Shown here piece by piece: positions 27,714 to 37,189 of a stretch of DNA of 64,000 bases (position 1 is the stretch's first letter; each line of letters begins with the position of its first letter). The stretch is from Kribbella sp. NBC_01245 (GTDB lineage: Bacteria > Actinomycetota > Actinomycetes > Propionibacteriales > Kribbellaceae), in NCBI RefSeq assembly GCF_036226525.1, contig NZ_CP108487.1, forward strand, positions 2,604,001 through 2,668,000. The letters are read 5' to 3'. The notes under the pieces are model-generated. The model had not been told where the DNA came from. It saw only the letters and a program-made list of their open reading frames with translations, and ran no database searches. A program made the translations under genes and the position numbers.

Positions 27714-27746
27714 GGTTTCGAGGCGGCGCGGTGTCACTCTTGAGAC

Positions 27747-28934
27747 ATGATCACTCCTGCCGAACAGACCGTGCTGGACCTGGTCAACCGCGATGACCTG
27801 ATCAAACTCACCACCTCGTTAGTCCGGGCTCGCGGCGAGAATCCGCCCGGTGACGAGGGCGACACCGTTGCCGCGCTGGCGGCCGGTTGCGTGCAACTCG
27901 GGCTCGACTTCGAGGCGGTGCGGGTCGAGGAGCCCGGCCGCGACAACCTCAGTGCTGTCCTGGCCGGTGGCAACGGGCCGGGTTTGCTATTGCTCGGTCA
28001 CAGCGACGTGGTCAGGGTCGGCGAGGGCTGGACGGTGGATCCGTTCGGCGGCGAGATCCGCGACGGCCGGATCTACGGTCGCGGCGCGTCCGATATGAAG
28101 GGTGGTCTGGCCGCGTGTGTGATCGCGATGGCCGCGCTCCGGGCGTCGGGCGTGAACTTGAGCGGGCCGGTCGAGCTCGCGGCCGTGGTGGACGAGGAGG
28201 AGACCGGCAAGGGCATCCACCAGTTCGTCACCGATAGCGCCGATACGTCGTACCTGGCGTGTGTGGTGGCCGAGCCGACCGACCTGCAGACGATCATCGG
28301 CGCCCGCGGCGATTCGTACCTGCGCGTCGTCGTCACCGGGCGCGCTGCTCACGCGGGCAATGCGGCCGACGGCGTCAACGCGATCTACGGCGCGACGGCC
28401 GTCATCGCCGAGATCGAGCGCCTGCACGCGGAGCTCACGCGGAACCCGCACCCGCTGCTCGGGCCTGCCAGTTGGAGCGTGGGCGAGATCCACGGCGGTA
28501 CGGGTGCCTCGATCGTGCCGGCCGAATGCGTGCTGATGGCCGATCGCCGCCTGCTGCCCGGTGAGGTCCCCGCCGAGGTGGTCGAGGATCTGCGCCGCCG
28601 GATCGAGGCGCTGGGGTTGACCGAGCGCGGGCTGACGATCTCGGCGGAGATGCCGATGGAAATGCCCGCTTTCGAGACTCCTTCGGACGCGCCGTTGGTG
28701 GTCGCAGCCGAGCAGGCCCTCGCGGATGCGGGTGGTCCCGGGCTGCCGTTCGCCGGGTGGACGGCCGCGTGCGACGGTGGTTTCGTGGCCCGCGACCTCG
28801 GCGTACCGACCATCGTGCTCGGACCGGGCTCGGTCACCGACCAGGCTCATCGCGCGGACGAGTCCGTCTCGATCGACGAGCTCTTCACCGCCGCCCGCAC
28901 GTACACCCTGCTCGCGCTCCGGCTCCTCAGCTAG
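27747..28934 (+). CDS. M20-family metallopeptidase / ArgE-DapE-type deacylase
   Basis: A 395-residue di-zinc hydrolase. Metal-site residues appear in order: LGHSDVV (His, Asp), RGASDMKGG (bridging Asp), VDEEETGKG (catalytic and metal-binding Glu pair). There is a lid/dimerisation domain in the middle third (IIGARGDSYLRVVVTGRAAHAG) and a terminal His around residue 366 (TDQAHRADE). Family members remove acyl groups from amino acids such as N-acetylornithine or N-succinyl-diaminopimelate, or cleave dipeptides. The substrate is not evident. It follows the serine hydrolase by 33 bp and is followed by xthA after 9 bp. Confidence 0.9.
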   Translation: MITPAEQTVLDLVNRDDLIKLTTSLVRARGENPPGDEGDTVAALAAGCVQLGLDFEAVRVEEPGRDNLSAVLAGGNGPGLLLLGHSDVVRVGEGWTVDPFGGEIRDGRIYGRGASDMKGGLAACVIAMAALRASGVNLSGPVELAAVVDEEETGKGIHQFVTDSADTSYLACVVAEPTDLQTIIGARGDSYLRVVVTGRAAHAGNAADGVNAIYGATAVIAEIERLHAELTRNPHPLLGPASWSVGEIHGGTGASIVPAECVLMADRRLLPGEVPAEVVEDLRRRIEALGLTERGLTISAEMPMEMPAFETPSDAPLVVAAEQALADAGGPGLPFAGWTAACDGGFVARDLGVPTIVLGPGSVTDQAHRADESVSIDELFTAARTYTLLALRLLS

Positions 28935-28943
28935 GGTCGGAGG

Positions 28944-29807
28944 GTGCGAATCGCCACCTGGAATGTGAACTCGGCCAAGCAGCGACTGCCCCGGTTCTTG
29001 CCGTGGCTGGATGAACGGCAGCCCGACGTCGTCTGCCTCCAGGAGACCAAACTCGCGAACGACGCCTTCGCGGATCTGTTCGAGGCCGAGCTGAACGAGC
29101 GCGGCTACCAGGTCGCGCTGAACGGCGAAGTCCAGTGGAACGGCGTCGCGCTGCTCTCGAAGGTCGGCCTGGACGACGTCGTGACCGGCATCCCCGACGG
29201 CCCGGGCTTCCCGCATCAGGAGGCGCGGGCGATCTCGGCGACCTGCGGCGGCATCCGGGTGTACTCGCTCTACGTGCCGAACGGGCGGGTGCCGGATTCC
29301 GACCACTACCAGTACAAGCTGGAGTGGCTGGAGGCGTTGCGCAAGCAGGTCGCGGCCGGACCGGCGGAGACGATCGTGCTGGGCGATATGAACATCGCGC
29401 CCACCGATGCGGACGTCTTCGACCCGCAGGCGTTCATCGGCCAAACCCACGTCACCCCGGCCGAGCGGGAGGCGCTCGCAGCCCTGCAGGCGCTCGGCCT
29501 GCACGACGTCGTCCGGGAGCACTGGCCCAACGAAACGGTCTTCAGCTATTGGGACTACCGCGCCGGGATGTTCCACCAGAACCTCGGCATGCGGATCGAC
29601 CTCGCCCTCGCCAGTACGCCGGTTGCCGAGCGGGTCAAGGCCGCCTGGATCGACCGGCAGGCGCGGAAGGGCACCGGGCCGAGCGACCACGCGCCGGTCA
29701 TGGTCGACCTCGACGAGGCCCCAGACGGCGACATCGGCCCGATGGTCCCACCACCGTCCGCCGGCCGCCCGCGCCGAGGAAAGAAGCTCCCGCAATCTAA
29801 GGAGTGA
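28944..29807 (+). CDS. xthA: exodeoxyribonuclease III (class II AP endonuclease)
   Basis: DNA-repair nuclease acting at abasic sites and 3' ends. The 287-residue endonuclease/exonuclease/phosphatase domain begins with the classic RIATWNVNSAKQRLPRF and has LQETKL (metal Glu), YVPNGRVPDSDHYQYKLEW, LGDMNIAPTDADVFDP and a terminal SDHAPV motif. The GTG start is preceded by GGTCGGAGGGT. It lies 9 bp after the M20 gene and overlaps the opposing GH76 gene by 11 bp at the 3' ends. The C-terminal ~30 residues are a basic Pro-rich tail beyond the core. Confidence 0.95.
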   Translation: MRIATWNVNSAKQRLPRFLPWLDERQPDVVCLQETKLANDAFADLFEAELNERGYQVALNGEVQWNGVALLSKVGLDDVVTGIPDGPGFPHQEARAISATCGGIRVYSLYVPNGRVPDSDHYQYKLEWLEALRKQVAAGPAETIVLGDMNIAPTDADVFDPQAFIGQTHVTPAEREALAALQALGLHDVVREHWPNETVFSYWDYRAGMFHQNLGMRIDLALASTPVAERVKAAWIDRQARKGTGPSDHAPVMVDLDEAPDGDIGPMVPPPSAGRPRRGKKLPQSKE

Positions 29808-31614
29808 GTACGGCGCTGAGGGCGCTGGCCTGGGTTCGCCAGTCGCGCGGGTTGTTGGTGGCTTGCCCGGTCCAGCTGACGCCGACGCGGTTGAGCGAGT
29901 CCTTGCCGGCTTGCCAGATCGTGTCGGACTGGCGTTGGGCGTACGTCCGGTAGGTGGTCGATTTGGTCGCGGCGGCGAGGTCCGTCAGGTAGCGCATGAA
30001 GATGCCCTTGAACTGCTTGGCGTTGTCGTCGCAGCTCGTCGCCTCGCAGGCCTCTCGAAGTACGCCGTTCGGGCTTAACGTCGGTGAGTTGATCGCGGCG
30101 TCTGCGAGCTGGCGGGACGCGGTGAGGTGTTCCTGGTTGTTGGTGGCTCGGTAGAGCTCGAGCGTGCCGCCGACGGCCAGGCCCTGGTTGTACGTCCAGA
30201 CGGTGTCACCGTTGCTCTGGCAGGTTGAAGTGTTCAGTCCGTCGTTCACCAGGCCTTGCGCGTTGATCATCCCGCTGGCTTTGAACCAGTTCCAGCCCGT
30301 CGTAGCTCTTGTTAGCCACGTGGTGTCGCCGGGGAGCCGGTTGTGCAGCGCTGCCGTCAGCCGGATGTACAGGCCGTTGGTCACCGCGTTCTTGTACGTA
30401 CGCTCGCGGTCCCACCAGACGCCACCGCCGCAGGTGTTGTCCCAATAGCCGTGGACGTAGTTCGCGATCGTCACCGCCATGTCGCGGTACTTCGTCTGGC
30501 CGGTCAGGTCGTACGCCTGGACCCACGCCAATCCCCACCAGGCCACGTCGTCGATGGCGCGGCTGATGAAGTTGCCCTCGATCGGGTCGCTGCTCTTCAC
30601 TCCGGCCGGGAAGACGCCCTTGTTCACCTGGAACGTCCGGTCCACCACCCAGAGGTAGTCGGTCCGGCCAGTCTGCTTCAGGTAGTCGATGACGGTTGTG
30701 ACGGCCACTGCCGAGTTCCACCAGCTTGACGGCCACCACGCGGTGTCTGGGTTGTACGAGTACATCAACGCATCAGCAAGGTTTTGAGGTCGGCTGTGCA
30801 CGGGACGAGCCCACGCCGTACAGCTGCCGCTTGCGCCCTCCACTGCCCGGCCGCAAGCCCGTACGGCGCCGCCGTACAACTTGGATCGCGGATCCGTCGT
30901 TGCGTAAAGGGTGGTGCTAGTGAAGGTTGCACCTGTTGGTACGGCGCGACGGCCGAGGGACGAACCGCCCGGCCAGGAGACGCCTTGGTCCCATGAACGG
31001 TCTAGCCAGACTTCATCCCCGGCACGGCCTGCAGTGAGCTCTGCCCAGGCCATACCCCGGTTATCCAGGTGTACGGCGATGCGGCGGCCGCTAAGGGTTG
31101 TAGCCGGCACTGGTTGGTTGTCCCCGGTAGGACCGGTTGAGCCGTCGCAGGCCGCGTCGCAGACCTTGAGGTGGACCCAATCCGTACAGACCACACCGCT
31201 GGCGTCACCGCAGGCACGGATCATGCCGCGCTTGTGGTTCGCCGGATCGGCCAGGTTGTACATGAGCGTCCTGGTGCCGGTCCACGTACCAGGGATGCTC
31301 GCCTTACCCAGCAGGCCGTCCCAGCTCGTACCGTCGGTCCACGTCCGATCGAGCCACACCGCGTTGCCGGTAGTCCCGTTGTCGATACTCCCCCACGCCA
31401 TCGCGTCGACATTCGAGACGTGCAAGACGATCCGCCGGCCGTTGACGTTCTTCTCCGCGACAGGGAACGTCTCCTCCTTGGCGAGAGACGGATCGCGAGT
31501 ATCGCAGTACACGGAACACACCGTCGCGGCGGCCGCCTTACCCGGCACTACGGGCGTAGGGGCGGTACCGAGTGGAAGTACGACCGCCACGACGGTGAGC
31601 AGGTTGACGAACAT
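29797..31614 (-). CDS. secreted GH76-family glycoside hydrolase (alpha-1,6-mannanase type)
   Basis: The 605-residue product has a signal peptide. Two related N-terminal beta-rich domains of about 110 residues (residues ~30-270, repeated pattern xGRRIxxHxxNxxxMAW plus DEVWLDRSWDxGxSW) precede a GH76 (alpha/alpha)6-barrel domain (~275-600). The catalytic Asp pair is visible in AIDDVAWWGLAW. GH76 enzymes cleave alpha-1,6-mannan backbones. The ATG has an ideal GGAGG site 5 nt upstream and starts 1 nt after the GH2 gene ends, so the two are co-transcribed. The N-terminal domain pair is probably carbohydrate-binding, but I do not recognise a named CBM. Confidence 0.88.
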   Translation of the reverse strand: MFVNLLTVVAVVLPLGTAPTPVVPGKAAAATVCSVYCDTRDPSLAKEETFPVAEKNVNGRRIVLHVSNVDAMAWGSIDNGTTGNAVWLDRTWTDGTSWDGLLGKASIPGTWTGTRTLMYNLADPANHKRGMIRACGDASGVVCTDWVHLKVCDAACDGSTGPTGDNQPVPATTLSGRRIAVHLDNRGMAWAELTAGRAGDEVWLDRSWDQGVSWPGGSSLGRRAVPTGATFTSTTLYATTDPRSKLYGGAVRACGRAVEGASGSCTAWARPVHSRPQNLADALMYSYNPDTAWWPSSWWNSAVAVTTVIDYLKQTGRTDYLWVVDRTFQVNKGVFPAGVKSSDPIEGNFISRAIDDVAWWGLAWVQAYDLTGQTKYRDMAVTIANYVHGYWDNTCGGGVWWDRERTYKNAVTNGLYIRLTAALHNRLPGDTTWLTRATTGWNWFKASGMINAQGLVNDGLNTSTCQSNGDTVWTYNQGLAVGGTLELYRATNNQEHLTASRQLADAAINSPTLSPNGVLREACEATSCDDNAKQFKGIFMRYLTDLAAATKSTTYRTYAQRQSDTIWQAGKDSLNRVGVSWTGQATNNPRDWRTQASALSAVLTP

Positions 31615-31615
31615 G

Positions 31616-34417
31616 TCAGCCTCCTAGTGGTGCGGAGTTGGCCCAGGTCGTATCGGCGTCGTAGCTGGTAGCGCTGTCCCACGCATTACCGCCACCGCTT
31701 ACCGCGATGTAGACCAGGTCGCTGGCATGACGCACGTGGTACGTCGGGTAGTTGAAGGACTCGAGCGACACGTTCCCTGGTGTGTTGGCTGAACGCGGCT
31801 GCTGCGCGCAGAACGTCGCATCCTTCGCGTACGTCGCCGTGCCGTCGTTCGGGTCCTTGTAGAGCCGGTAGCCGCGATGCCGGAGGAACTGGCCCGGGAA
31901 GTTCCGAGACTCCAGTGAGTAGCACGTCGCGTCAGCAAGACCTGCGCGAACGATGTACGTCGCATCCTGGCGTGCCACCTCAGGACTTGCAGAGTTGATC
32001 ACGTCGGTCCTGAGGCCGGCATCCAGGTGGCGGAGGTACCGATCGGTGTAGCCCGCGGTAGTCACCCGGAATGACCTGGCCTGCCCCTCCGGTAGGTCCG
32101 CGCCACTGCGCCACCAGGGCGATACGACGTTCCAGGTCGCGTCTTGGGCGAAGGAGCCTCCAGTGTTGGGCTCCACCCACAGCTCGGCGTTCCGGTGCCT
32201 CAGGTATGACCCGGGCACGCTGAAGGCTTCTAGCGAAGTGGCGCCGCCGGAAAGGCCCTCGCGGGCGCAAAAGGTGGCGTCGGCGTTGAAGGTCGTACCC
32301 GATGCCGCCTCTTTGTAGACGCGGGAGGCGCGATGGCGGAGGTACTCGCCGGGGAAGTTCCTCGACTCGAACGAGTAGCAAGAGGCGTTCGCGAGGCCTG
32401 GACGTACCCAGAACGTGCTGTCCTTCTTGAGGCCGGGAGCGCTGTTGCCGTCGACCACTTCGGTGGTCGCGACGCCGTTGATGTGACGGAGGTACCGGTT
32501 AGTGAGGTTGGTCGTGGTGACCTTGAATGAGGCCAGCTTGCCGACCGGGAGGACCGTGCCCTTGGCTGCGGCGATGACCTTGAGGTTCACCTCGCGTACC
32601 CGGGCGAAGTCCATCTTGCGAACCTGCCGGTCGTACGTGAAGAACCCGTTGATCTCGTCCTCGACGTCCGTCGGCTCGGTGTAGATCGACGCGGACAGCC
32701 CCTTGGCGGAGATGAGGTCCGTCAATTGGCTGGTGATCTGGACATACCGCGTCGTCAAGGCCGTGGGCGTCGGCAACATCTCGTAGGCGAACGCGCTCGT
32801 CGACCACTCGTGCCCATCGACGTGCAACCCGAGACCGCCGTACTCCCCGAGCACGAGGACGCGCGTGCTCGACGGCTCCCGCGCCACGCCGGGTCCGACG
32901 TACATGTGGTCGTCGATCACGTCGCCGTTGCCGGGATCGGGGTCGGACTCGCAGCAGTTCGAGCCGGAGTTGTGGTTGACCAGACGAGTCGGATCGAGGG
33001 TCTTCACCAGGTCGGCGATCCGGCCGGCGTCGAACTCACCCCAGCCCTCGTTGAACGGGATCCACTGCACGATCGAGGTGATACCGCGATGGTTCTCGAT
33101 CATCCGGCGCAGCTCGGCCTCGTAGCGCGCCTCCCCCGCGGCCGTGGCGTTCCGCCCGTTCGGTAGCGACGGCATGTCCTGCCAGACCATCAGACCGAGC
33201 TTGTCGGCCCAGTAGAACCAGCGATCGGACTCGACCTTGATGTGCTTGCGGACCATGTTGAAGCCGAGGGCCTTTTGCTGTTCCAGGTCGAACCGCAATG
33301 CCTCGTCCGTCGGAGCCGTGTAGAGGCCGTCGGGCCAGTAGCCCTGGTCAAGCGTCCCTAGTTGGTAGACGAACTTCCCGTTGAGGGTTGGCCGCAGTAC
33401 GCCGCCAAGCATCGCTTTGCCGACCGAGCGCATCCCGAAGTACCCACCGACGGTGTCGCCGCCACCTGTCCCCTTGAGCGTCACGCGTACGTCGTACAGG
33501 TAGGGGTCGTCGGGAGTCCACAAGCGGGCGTTAGGCACTGGTACGCGTATCGGCGAGCCGATGGCGCCAGTGTTCTGGCCGACGACCTGTGTGCCGTTTA
33601 GAACCTCTACCCGCGCACTCTGGCCGGAGATGCCTGCGCCTCGCACGGTGAGGTCTAGCGCTCCGGCGGCCAGGTTCGGGATTGTCTCGAGTCTGGTGAT
33701 GTGGGCGGGCGCGGTCGGCTCTAGCCAGACTGTATGCCAGATACCCGAGGACGGGGTGTACCAGATGCCGCCGCGGTTGAGCCGTTGCTTGCCGATAGGG
33801 ATGTCCTGAGCGTCCACTGGTGCCCAGACGCCGACGATGATCTCGTTCGACCCGGCGCGGAGTGCACTGGTGATGTCGTACGAGAACGCGTCGTACCCGC
33901 CGTCGTGCGTACCGAGCAGCGTGCCGTTGACCCAGACCTTCGACTGCCACATGACGGCGCCGAAGTTCAGCTGTACGCGTTGGCCGTTCCAGTCGGTTGG
34001 GACGGTGAAGGCGCGGCGGTAGTACGAGAAGTTCTCGTGCCGCTCGATGCCGGACAAGGCCGACTCGATCGGGTAAGGGACCAGAACCTCCTCGCTGAGG
34101 TTCTGGTTGATCGGTGGGGTGTTGAGATTCGCTGCGCCGGCGAACTGCCAGATGCCGTTCAGGCTTTGCCACTGGGTGCGGGTCAGCTGGGGGCGCGGGT
34201 ATTCCGGCAGCGGGTTTGTCGTCGACACCTGGTTGCTCCAGGGCGTCGGCAACCTCGGCGGCTTCGGGTCGAACTGCGCGCCGTCCTGCTGGGCCTGCTG
34301 GGCCTGTGCCGGCGCCTGGGCTGCACCTGTGAAGCCGGCCAGGGCGATCGCGGCGGCGAGCAGTAACGCCAGCAGACGGAAGCGATCTGCGGGCAGGCGG
34401 AAGCGCGGCACGGGCAT
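31616..34417 (-). CDS. secreted GH2-family hydrolase with two CBM42 (AbfB) domains
   Basis: A 933-residue exported enzyme. A long basic signal peptide ends around the Ala-rich region near residue 45. The GH2 sugar-binding, immunoglobulin-like and TIM-barrel domains occupy roughly residues 60-640. The acid/base Glu is in FNEGWGE and the probable nucleophile Glu in LGEYGG. The last ~290 residues are two tandem AbfB beta-trefoil domains (CBM42), each with repeated RYLRH, FPGEYLRHR and ATFCA motifs, normally binding arabinofuranose side chains. The likely substrate is a beta-galactoside or related unit in an arabinose-bearing polymer. The start at 34417 has AGGAG at good spacing and restores the signal peptide. 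A LacI-type operator lies upstream. Confidence 0.9.
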   Translation of the reverse strand: MPVPRFRLPADRFRLLALLLAAAIALAGFTGAAQAPAQAQQAQQDGAQFDPKPPRLPTPWSNQVSTTNPLPEYPRPQLTRTQWQSLNGIWQFAGAANLNTPPINQNLSEEVLVPYPIESALSGIERHENFSYYRRAFTVPTDWNGQRVQLNFGAVMWQSKVWVNGTLLGTHDGGYDAFSYDITSALRAGSNEIIVGVWAPVDAQDIPIGKQRLNRGGIWYTPSSGIWHTVWLEPTAPAHITRLETIPNLAAGALDLTVRGAGISGQSARVEVLNGTQVVGQNTGAIGSPIRVPVPNARLWTPDDPYLYDVRVTLKGTGGGDTVGGYFGMRSVGKAMLGGVLRPTLNGKFVYQLGTLDQGYWPDGLYTAPTDEALRFDLEQQKALGFNMVRKHIKVESDRWFYWADKLGLMVWQDMPSLPNGRNATAAGEARYEAELRRMIENHRGITSIVQWIPFNEGWGEFDAGRIADLVKTLDPTRLVNHNSGSNCCESDPDPGNGDVIDDHMYVGPGVAREPSSTRVLVLGEYGGLGLHVDGHEWSTSAFAYEMLPTPTALTTRYVQITSQLTDLISAKGLSASIYTEPTDVEDEINGFFTYDRQVRKMDFARVREVNLKVIAAAKGTVLPVGKLASFKVTTTNLTNRYLRHINGVATTEVVDGNSAPGLKKDSTFWVRPGLANASCYSFESRNFPGEYLRHRASRVYKEAASGTTFNADATFCAREGLSGGATSLEAFSVPGSYLRHRNAELWVEPNTGGSFAQDATWNVVSPWWRSGADLPEGQARSFRVTTAGYTDRYLRHLDAGLRTDVINSASPEVARQDATYIVRAGLADATCYSLESRNFPGQFLRHRGYRLYKDPNDGTATYAKDATFCAQQPRSANTPGNVSLESFNYPTYHVRHASDLVYIAVSGGGNAWDSATSYDADTTWANSAPLGG

Positions 34418-34474
34418 GGCGATCTCCTGGGCGGTAGGAGCAGTTGTCACAGAATGTGTGACTTTGTTCGAGCG

Positions 34475-34488
34475 TGTGAGCGCTCTCT
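34475..34488. promoter_or_regulatory. LacI-family (CebR-like) operator upstream of the GH2-GH76 operon
   Basis: TGTGAGCGCTCTCT centres on the perfect palindrome GAGCGCTC and matches the actinobacterial sugar-regulator consensus TGGGAGCGCTCCCA at 11 of 14 positions. It lies 58 bp upstream of the GH2 start. No LacI-type gene adjoins, so the regulator would be encoded elsewhere. Confidence 0.5.
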
Positions 34489-34578
34489 CGTCAGAAAGTA
34501 GCGGTCGCCTCACGGTCCGTCAATGCCATGGAATCGTTTCAGTCCGCGACCGCCTCTGGTCTGCGCAACCGCGTCCAG

Positions 34579-34598
34579 GCATACTGAATACAGTGTGC
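34579..34598. promoter_or_regulatory. dyad upstream of the LysR gene
   Basis: GCATACTG-AATA-CAGTGTGC is an inverted repeat with one mismatched pair, centred about 34 bp before the LysR start. It is a candidate autoregulatory LysR box and overlaps a possible CATACT -10 element. Confidence 0.45.
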
Positions 34599-34622
34599 CT
34601 TCTGAGTGGACGGTGAGCGCGG

Positions 34623-35561
34623 ATGATGCGGCAGCTGGAGTACCTGGTGGCGTTGGCCCGGGAGGGGCACTTCTCCCGCGCTGCCCAGGCCTGCCATGTC
34701 TCGCAGCCCTCGCTCTCCGCGGCGATCCGCAAACTCGAGCATGAGCTGGACGTGCCGATCGTGCGACGCGGCAACAAGTACGACGGCCTGACGCCCGAGG
34801 GCGAACGCGTCCTGCTCTGGGCGCACCGGATCCTCGCCGAGCGGGACGCGTTGCGCCAAGACCTCTCGATGTTGGAAGACGGGCTCAGCGGAGTGCTGCG
34901 AATCGGCGCGATCCCGACCGCCCAGACCGTCGTACCGTTGCTCACAACGCCTTTCTGCCAACGGTATCCGCGCTCGCGAGTATCGATCGCCTCACTCTCG
35001 TCGGCGGAGATCAGTCACGGTCTGACCGAGTTCGAGCTGGACGTCGGCATGACCTACCTGGACGGCGAACCGCTCGGCCGGGTGCGGACTTTCCCCTTGT
35101 ACAAGGAGCGATACCTGCTGCTGGTGCCGGGCGACAGCGAATTGGTCGAGCGCGAACCGGTGAGCTGGGCAGACGCCGCCAAACTGCCGTTGTGCCTGCT
35201 GTCCGAGCAGATGCGGAATCGCCGGATCCTCGACGAGATGTTCGCGACCGCCGGCACCATCGTCGTACCGGCTGTCGAAACCGACACCGTCGCCGCCCTG
35301 TACTCGCACATCGCCTCGCTCAACTGGTGCAGCGTCATCTCCCACGCCTGGCTGCACATGTTCGGCGTACCCGCGGGAATGCGCGCGATCCGCCTCGAAC
35401 ACGTCGGCCCCTCCCCCCGCATCGGCCTCGTCTTCGCCGATCGCGAACCCGAGTCCATCCTCGCCCGCGCCCTGCTCGACGTAACCCGTCACCTCGACGT
35501 CCGCACTACCCTCGACGGCTCAGCCGCCTCCCACGTAGGCCTGACCGAAGCACGTAGATGA
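34623..35561 (+). CDS. LysR-family transcriptional regulator
   Basis: A 312-residue regulator with the N-terminal winged helix-turn-helix of the family (MRQLEYLVALAREGHFSRAAQACHVSQPSLSAAIRKLE) and a LysR substrate-binding domain from about residue 90. It is divergent from the GH2-GH76 operon. Its 3' end overlaps the opposing MFS exporter gene by 56 bp. Its target is not obvious: candidates are the exporter, the GH operon, or the formate dehydrogenase 3.6 kb away, the last only because LysR proteins regulate formate dehydrogenases in other bacteria. An inverted repeat upstream of the gene suggests autoregulation. Confidence 0.9.
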   Translation: MMRQLEYLVALAREGHFSRAAQACHVSQPSLSAAIRKLEHELDVPIVRRGNKYDGLTPEGERVLLWAHRILAERDALRQDLSMLEDGLSGVLRIGAIPTAQTVVPLLTTPFCQRYPRSRVSIASLSSAEISHGLTEFELDVGMTYLDGEPLGRVRTFPLYKERYLLLVPGDSELVEREPVSWADAAKLPLCLLSEQMRNRRILDEMFATAGTIVVPAVETDTVAALYSHIASLNWCSVISHAWLHMFGVPAGMRAIRLEHVGPSPRIGLVFADREPESILARALLDVTRHLDVRTTLDGSAASHVGLTEARR

Positions 35562-37050
35562 ACAAGATCGCCATGACCGCGAAGCCTGCCCACATGGCCT
35601 GCCGCCAACCGTCGACGAACGACTCCTGCGCTGCGCGGATCAGCGCCGCCGCCTGAGGGCCTTCAGCGGCCGCGAGCGCGTTGGCTATGCCGTCGCGGGC
35701 GGCGTCGGGGACATCGGGTGTTTCGGCGAGCCGGGAGTCGATGGCGCTGCGGTAGCCGGCGGACAAGATCGCTCCGAGCAGCGCGACGCCGAGCGCCGTA
35801 CCGAACTCCCTGGTGACGTCGTTGAGAGCAGACGCGACTCCTTGCCGCTCGCGCGGTAACGCGCTGGTGATGGCCTCGGTGGACGGGGTCATCGACAGGC
35901 CCATGCCGAGTCCCATGGCCAGCATTCCGGGCAGCACCGAGAGGTAGCCGCCTTCGACGGAGACGAAGGTGGCCATCAGCGCCAGGCCCACGGCCCCGAG
36001 AGCTATGCCGACGGCCATGGTCGAGCGGCCTCCGATGCGCGCGGCCACTCTCGGGGCCAGACCGGAGGCGAACATCATCAGCAGCGCCATGGGCATCAGC
36101 GCCAGGGTCGATCGCAGTCCGGACCAGCCGAGCACTGCCTGGAAGTACGGGAAAAGGACAACGAAGATCCCCGCCTGTACGCCGAAGACGGCCAGGAGCG
36201 ATACGGAGCCAGTGGCGAGGCCGCGCTCCCGGAAGAGGCGGACGTCGAGTAGCGGAGCCCGTTGATGCAGCTCCCACGCGACGAAGCCGATGGCGGCGAT
36301 GACGCCGACGAGCAGACTCAGGAGTGTCGCGGGCGCCGTCCATCCGTTCTCGGGGCCTTCGTGGAGAACGAAGATCAGCCCGAGTACGGCGACCACCGAG
36401 GTCAGCGAACCAATGAGGTCGAACCCGTGCTCAAAGGCTTCACGCGAGTTCGGGACTGACCGCAGAGCCATGACGACGGCGGCGATGACGAGCGCGACAG
36501 GCAGGACGAAGAGCCAGCGCCAGGTTGCAAGGTCGACTAGTACGGCCGAGAGGTACATCCCGAGGATGCCGCCACCGCCAGCGACTCCAGTCCACACGCC
36601 GATCGCCTTGGAGCGCTCCTCGTCGGGGAAGGTCGAGGTGATGACGGCGAGGGTGACCGGCATGATCATCGCCGCGCCTACGCCGCTGAGGAACCGCGCG
36701 GCGAGCATGACCTCGGTCGAGGTGGCGAGGCCGGCCACCGCGCTCGCCACTCCGAAGACCGCCAGGCCGGTGAGCAGCACGGGCTTGCGGCCCCACCGGT
36801 CGCCGATCGCGCCTAGCGGCAGGAGCAGCGCCGCAAGGCTGATCGTGTAGATGTTGATGATCCACAGGACGGTGCTCTGCGAGGCGCCGAACTCGATGGC
36901 GAGCTCCGGCTGGGCGACGTTCAGCCCGGACACCGAGGCGATGACGGCCATCAGGGCAATGCAAACCGCGATCAGAATCGCGCGACGTTGGCGCGGGTCG
37001 CGGATGGTCGGATCCGCGCAACCCACCTGGGCAGGCTGGTTAGTACTCAT
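35506..37050 (-). CDS. MFS drug exporter, DHA2 (EmrB/QacA-like, 14 TM)
   Basis: A 514-residue major facilitator protein of the 14-helix DHA2 group. It has motif A GDRWGRKPVLLTG after helix 2 and the family C-type motif region GVGAAMIMPVTLAVITSTFP. The likely role is proton-coupled export of hydrophobic or cationic compounds. The start at 37050 has AGAGGA 6 nt upstream and gives the usual short cytoplasmic N-terminus; the open frame upstream is not homologous. The last ~18 codons are antisense to the end of the LysR gene. A co-regulated LysR/exporter pair in convergent orientation is possible but not shown. Confidence 0.88.
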   Translation of the reverse strand: MSTNQPAQVGCADPTIRDPRQRRAILIAVCIALMAVIASVSGLNVAQPELAIEFGASQSTVLWIINIYTISLAALLLPLGAIGDRWGRKPVLLTGLAVFGVASAVAGLATSTEVMLAARFLSGVGAAMIMPVTLAVITSTFPDEERSKAIGVWTGVAGGGGILGMYLSAVLVDLATWRWLFVLPVALVIAAVVMALRSVPNSREAFEHGFDLIGSLTSVVAVLGLIFVLHEGPENGWTAPATLLSLLVGVIAAIGFVAWELHQRAPLLDVRLFRERGLATGSVSLLAVFGVQAGIFVVLFPYFQAVLGWSGLRSTLALMPMALLMMFASGLAPRVAARIGGRSTMAVGIALGAVGLALMATFVSVEGGYLSVLPGMLAMGLGMGLSMTPSTEAITSALPRERQGVASALNDVTREFGTALGVALLGAILSAGYRSAIDSRLAETPDVPDAARDGIANALAAAEGPQAAALIRAAQESFVDGWRQAMWAGFAVMAILFIYVLRSGLRGRRLSRRG

Positions 37051-37189
37051 GCATTTCCTCTCACGAAGGCAGGGGGTACCGGCGCCCGAGCGATCGCTCG
37101 GGCGCTGACAGACCACCGAGGCGTACGGCACAGGGCCGTGCGCTGGTGCTGGTGGACGCCGTGCGCTGGTGCTGGTGGTGGTGAGGTGG

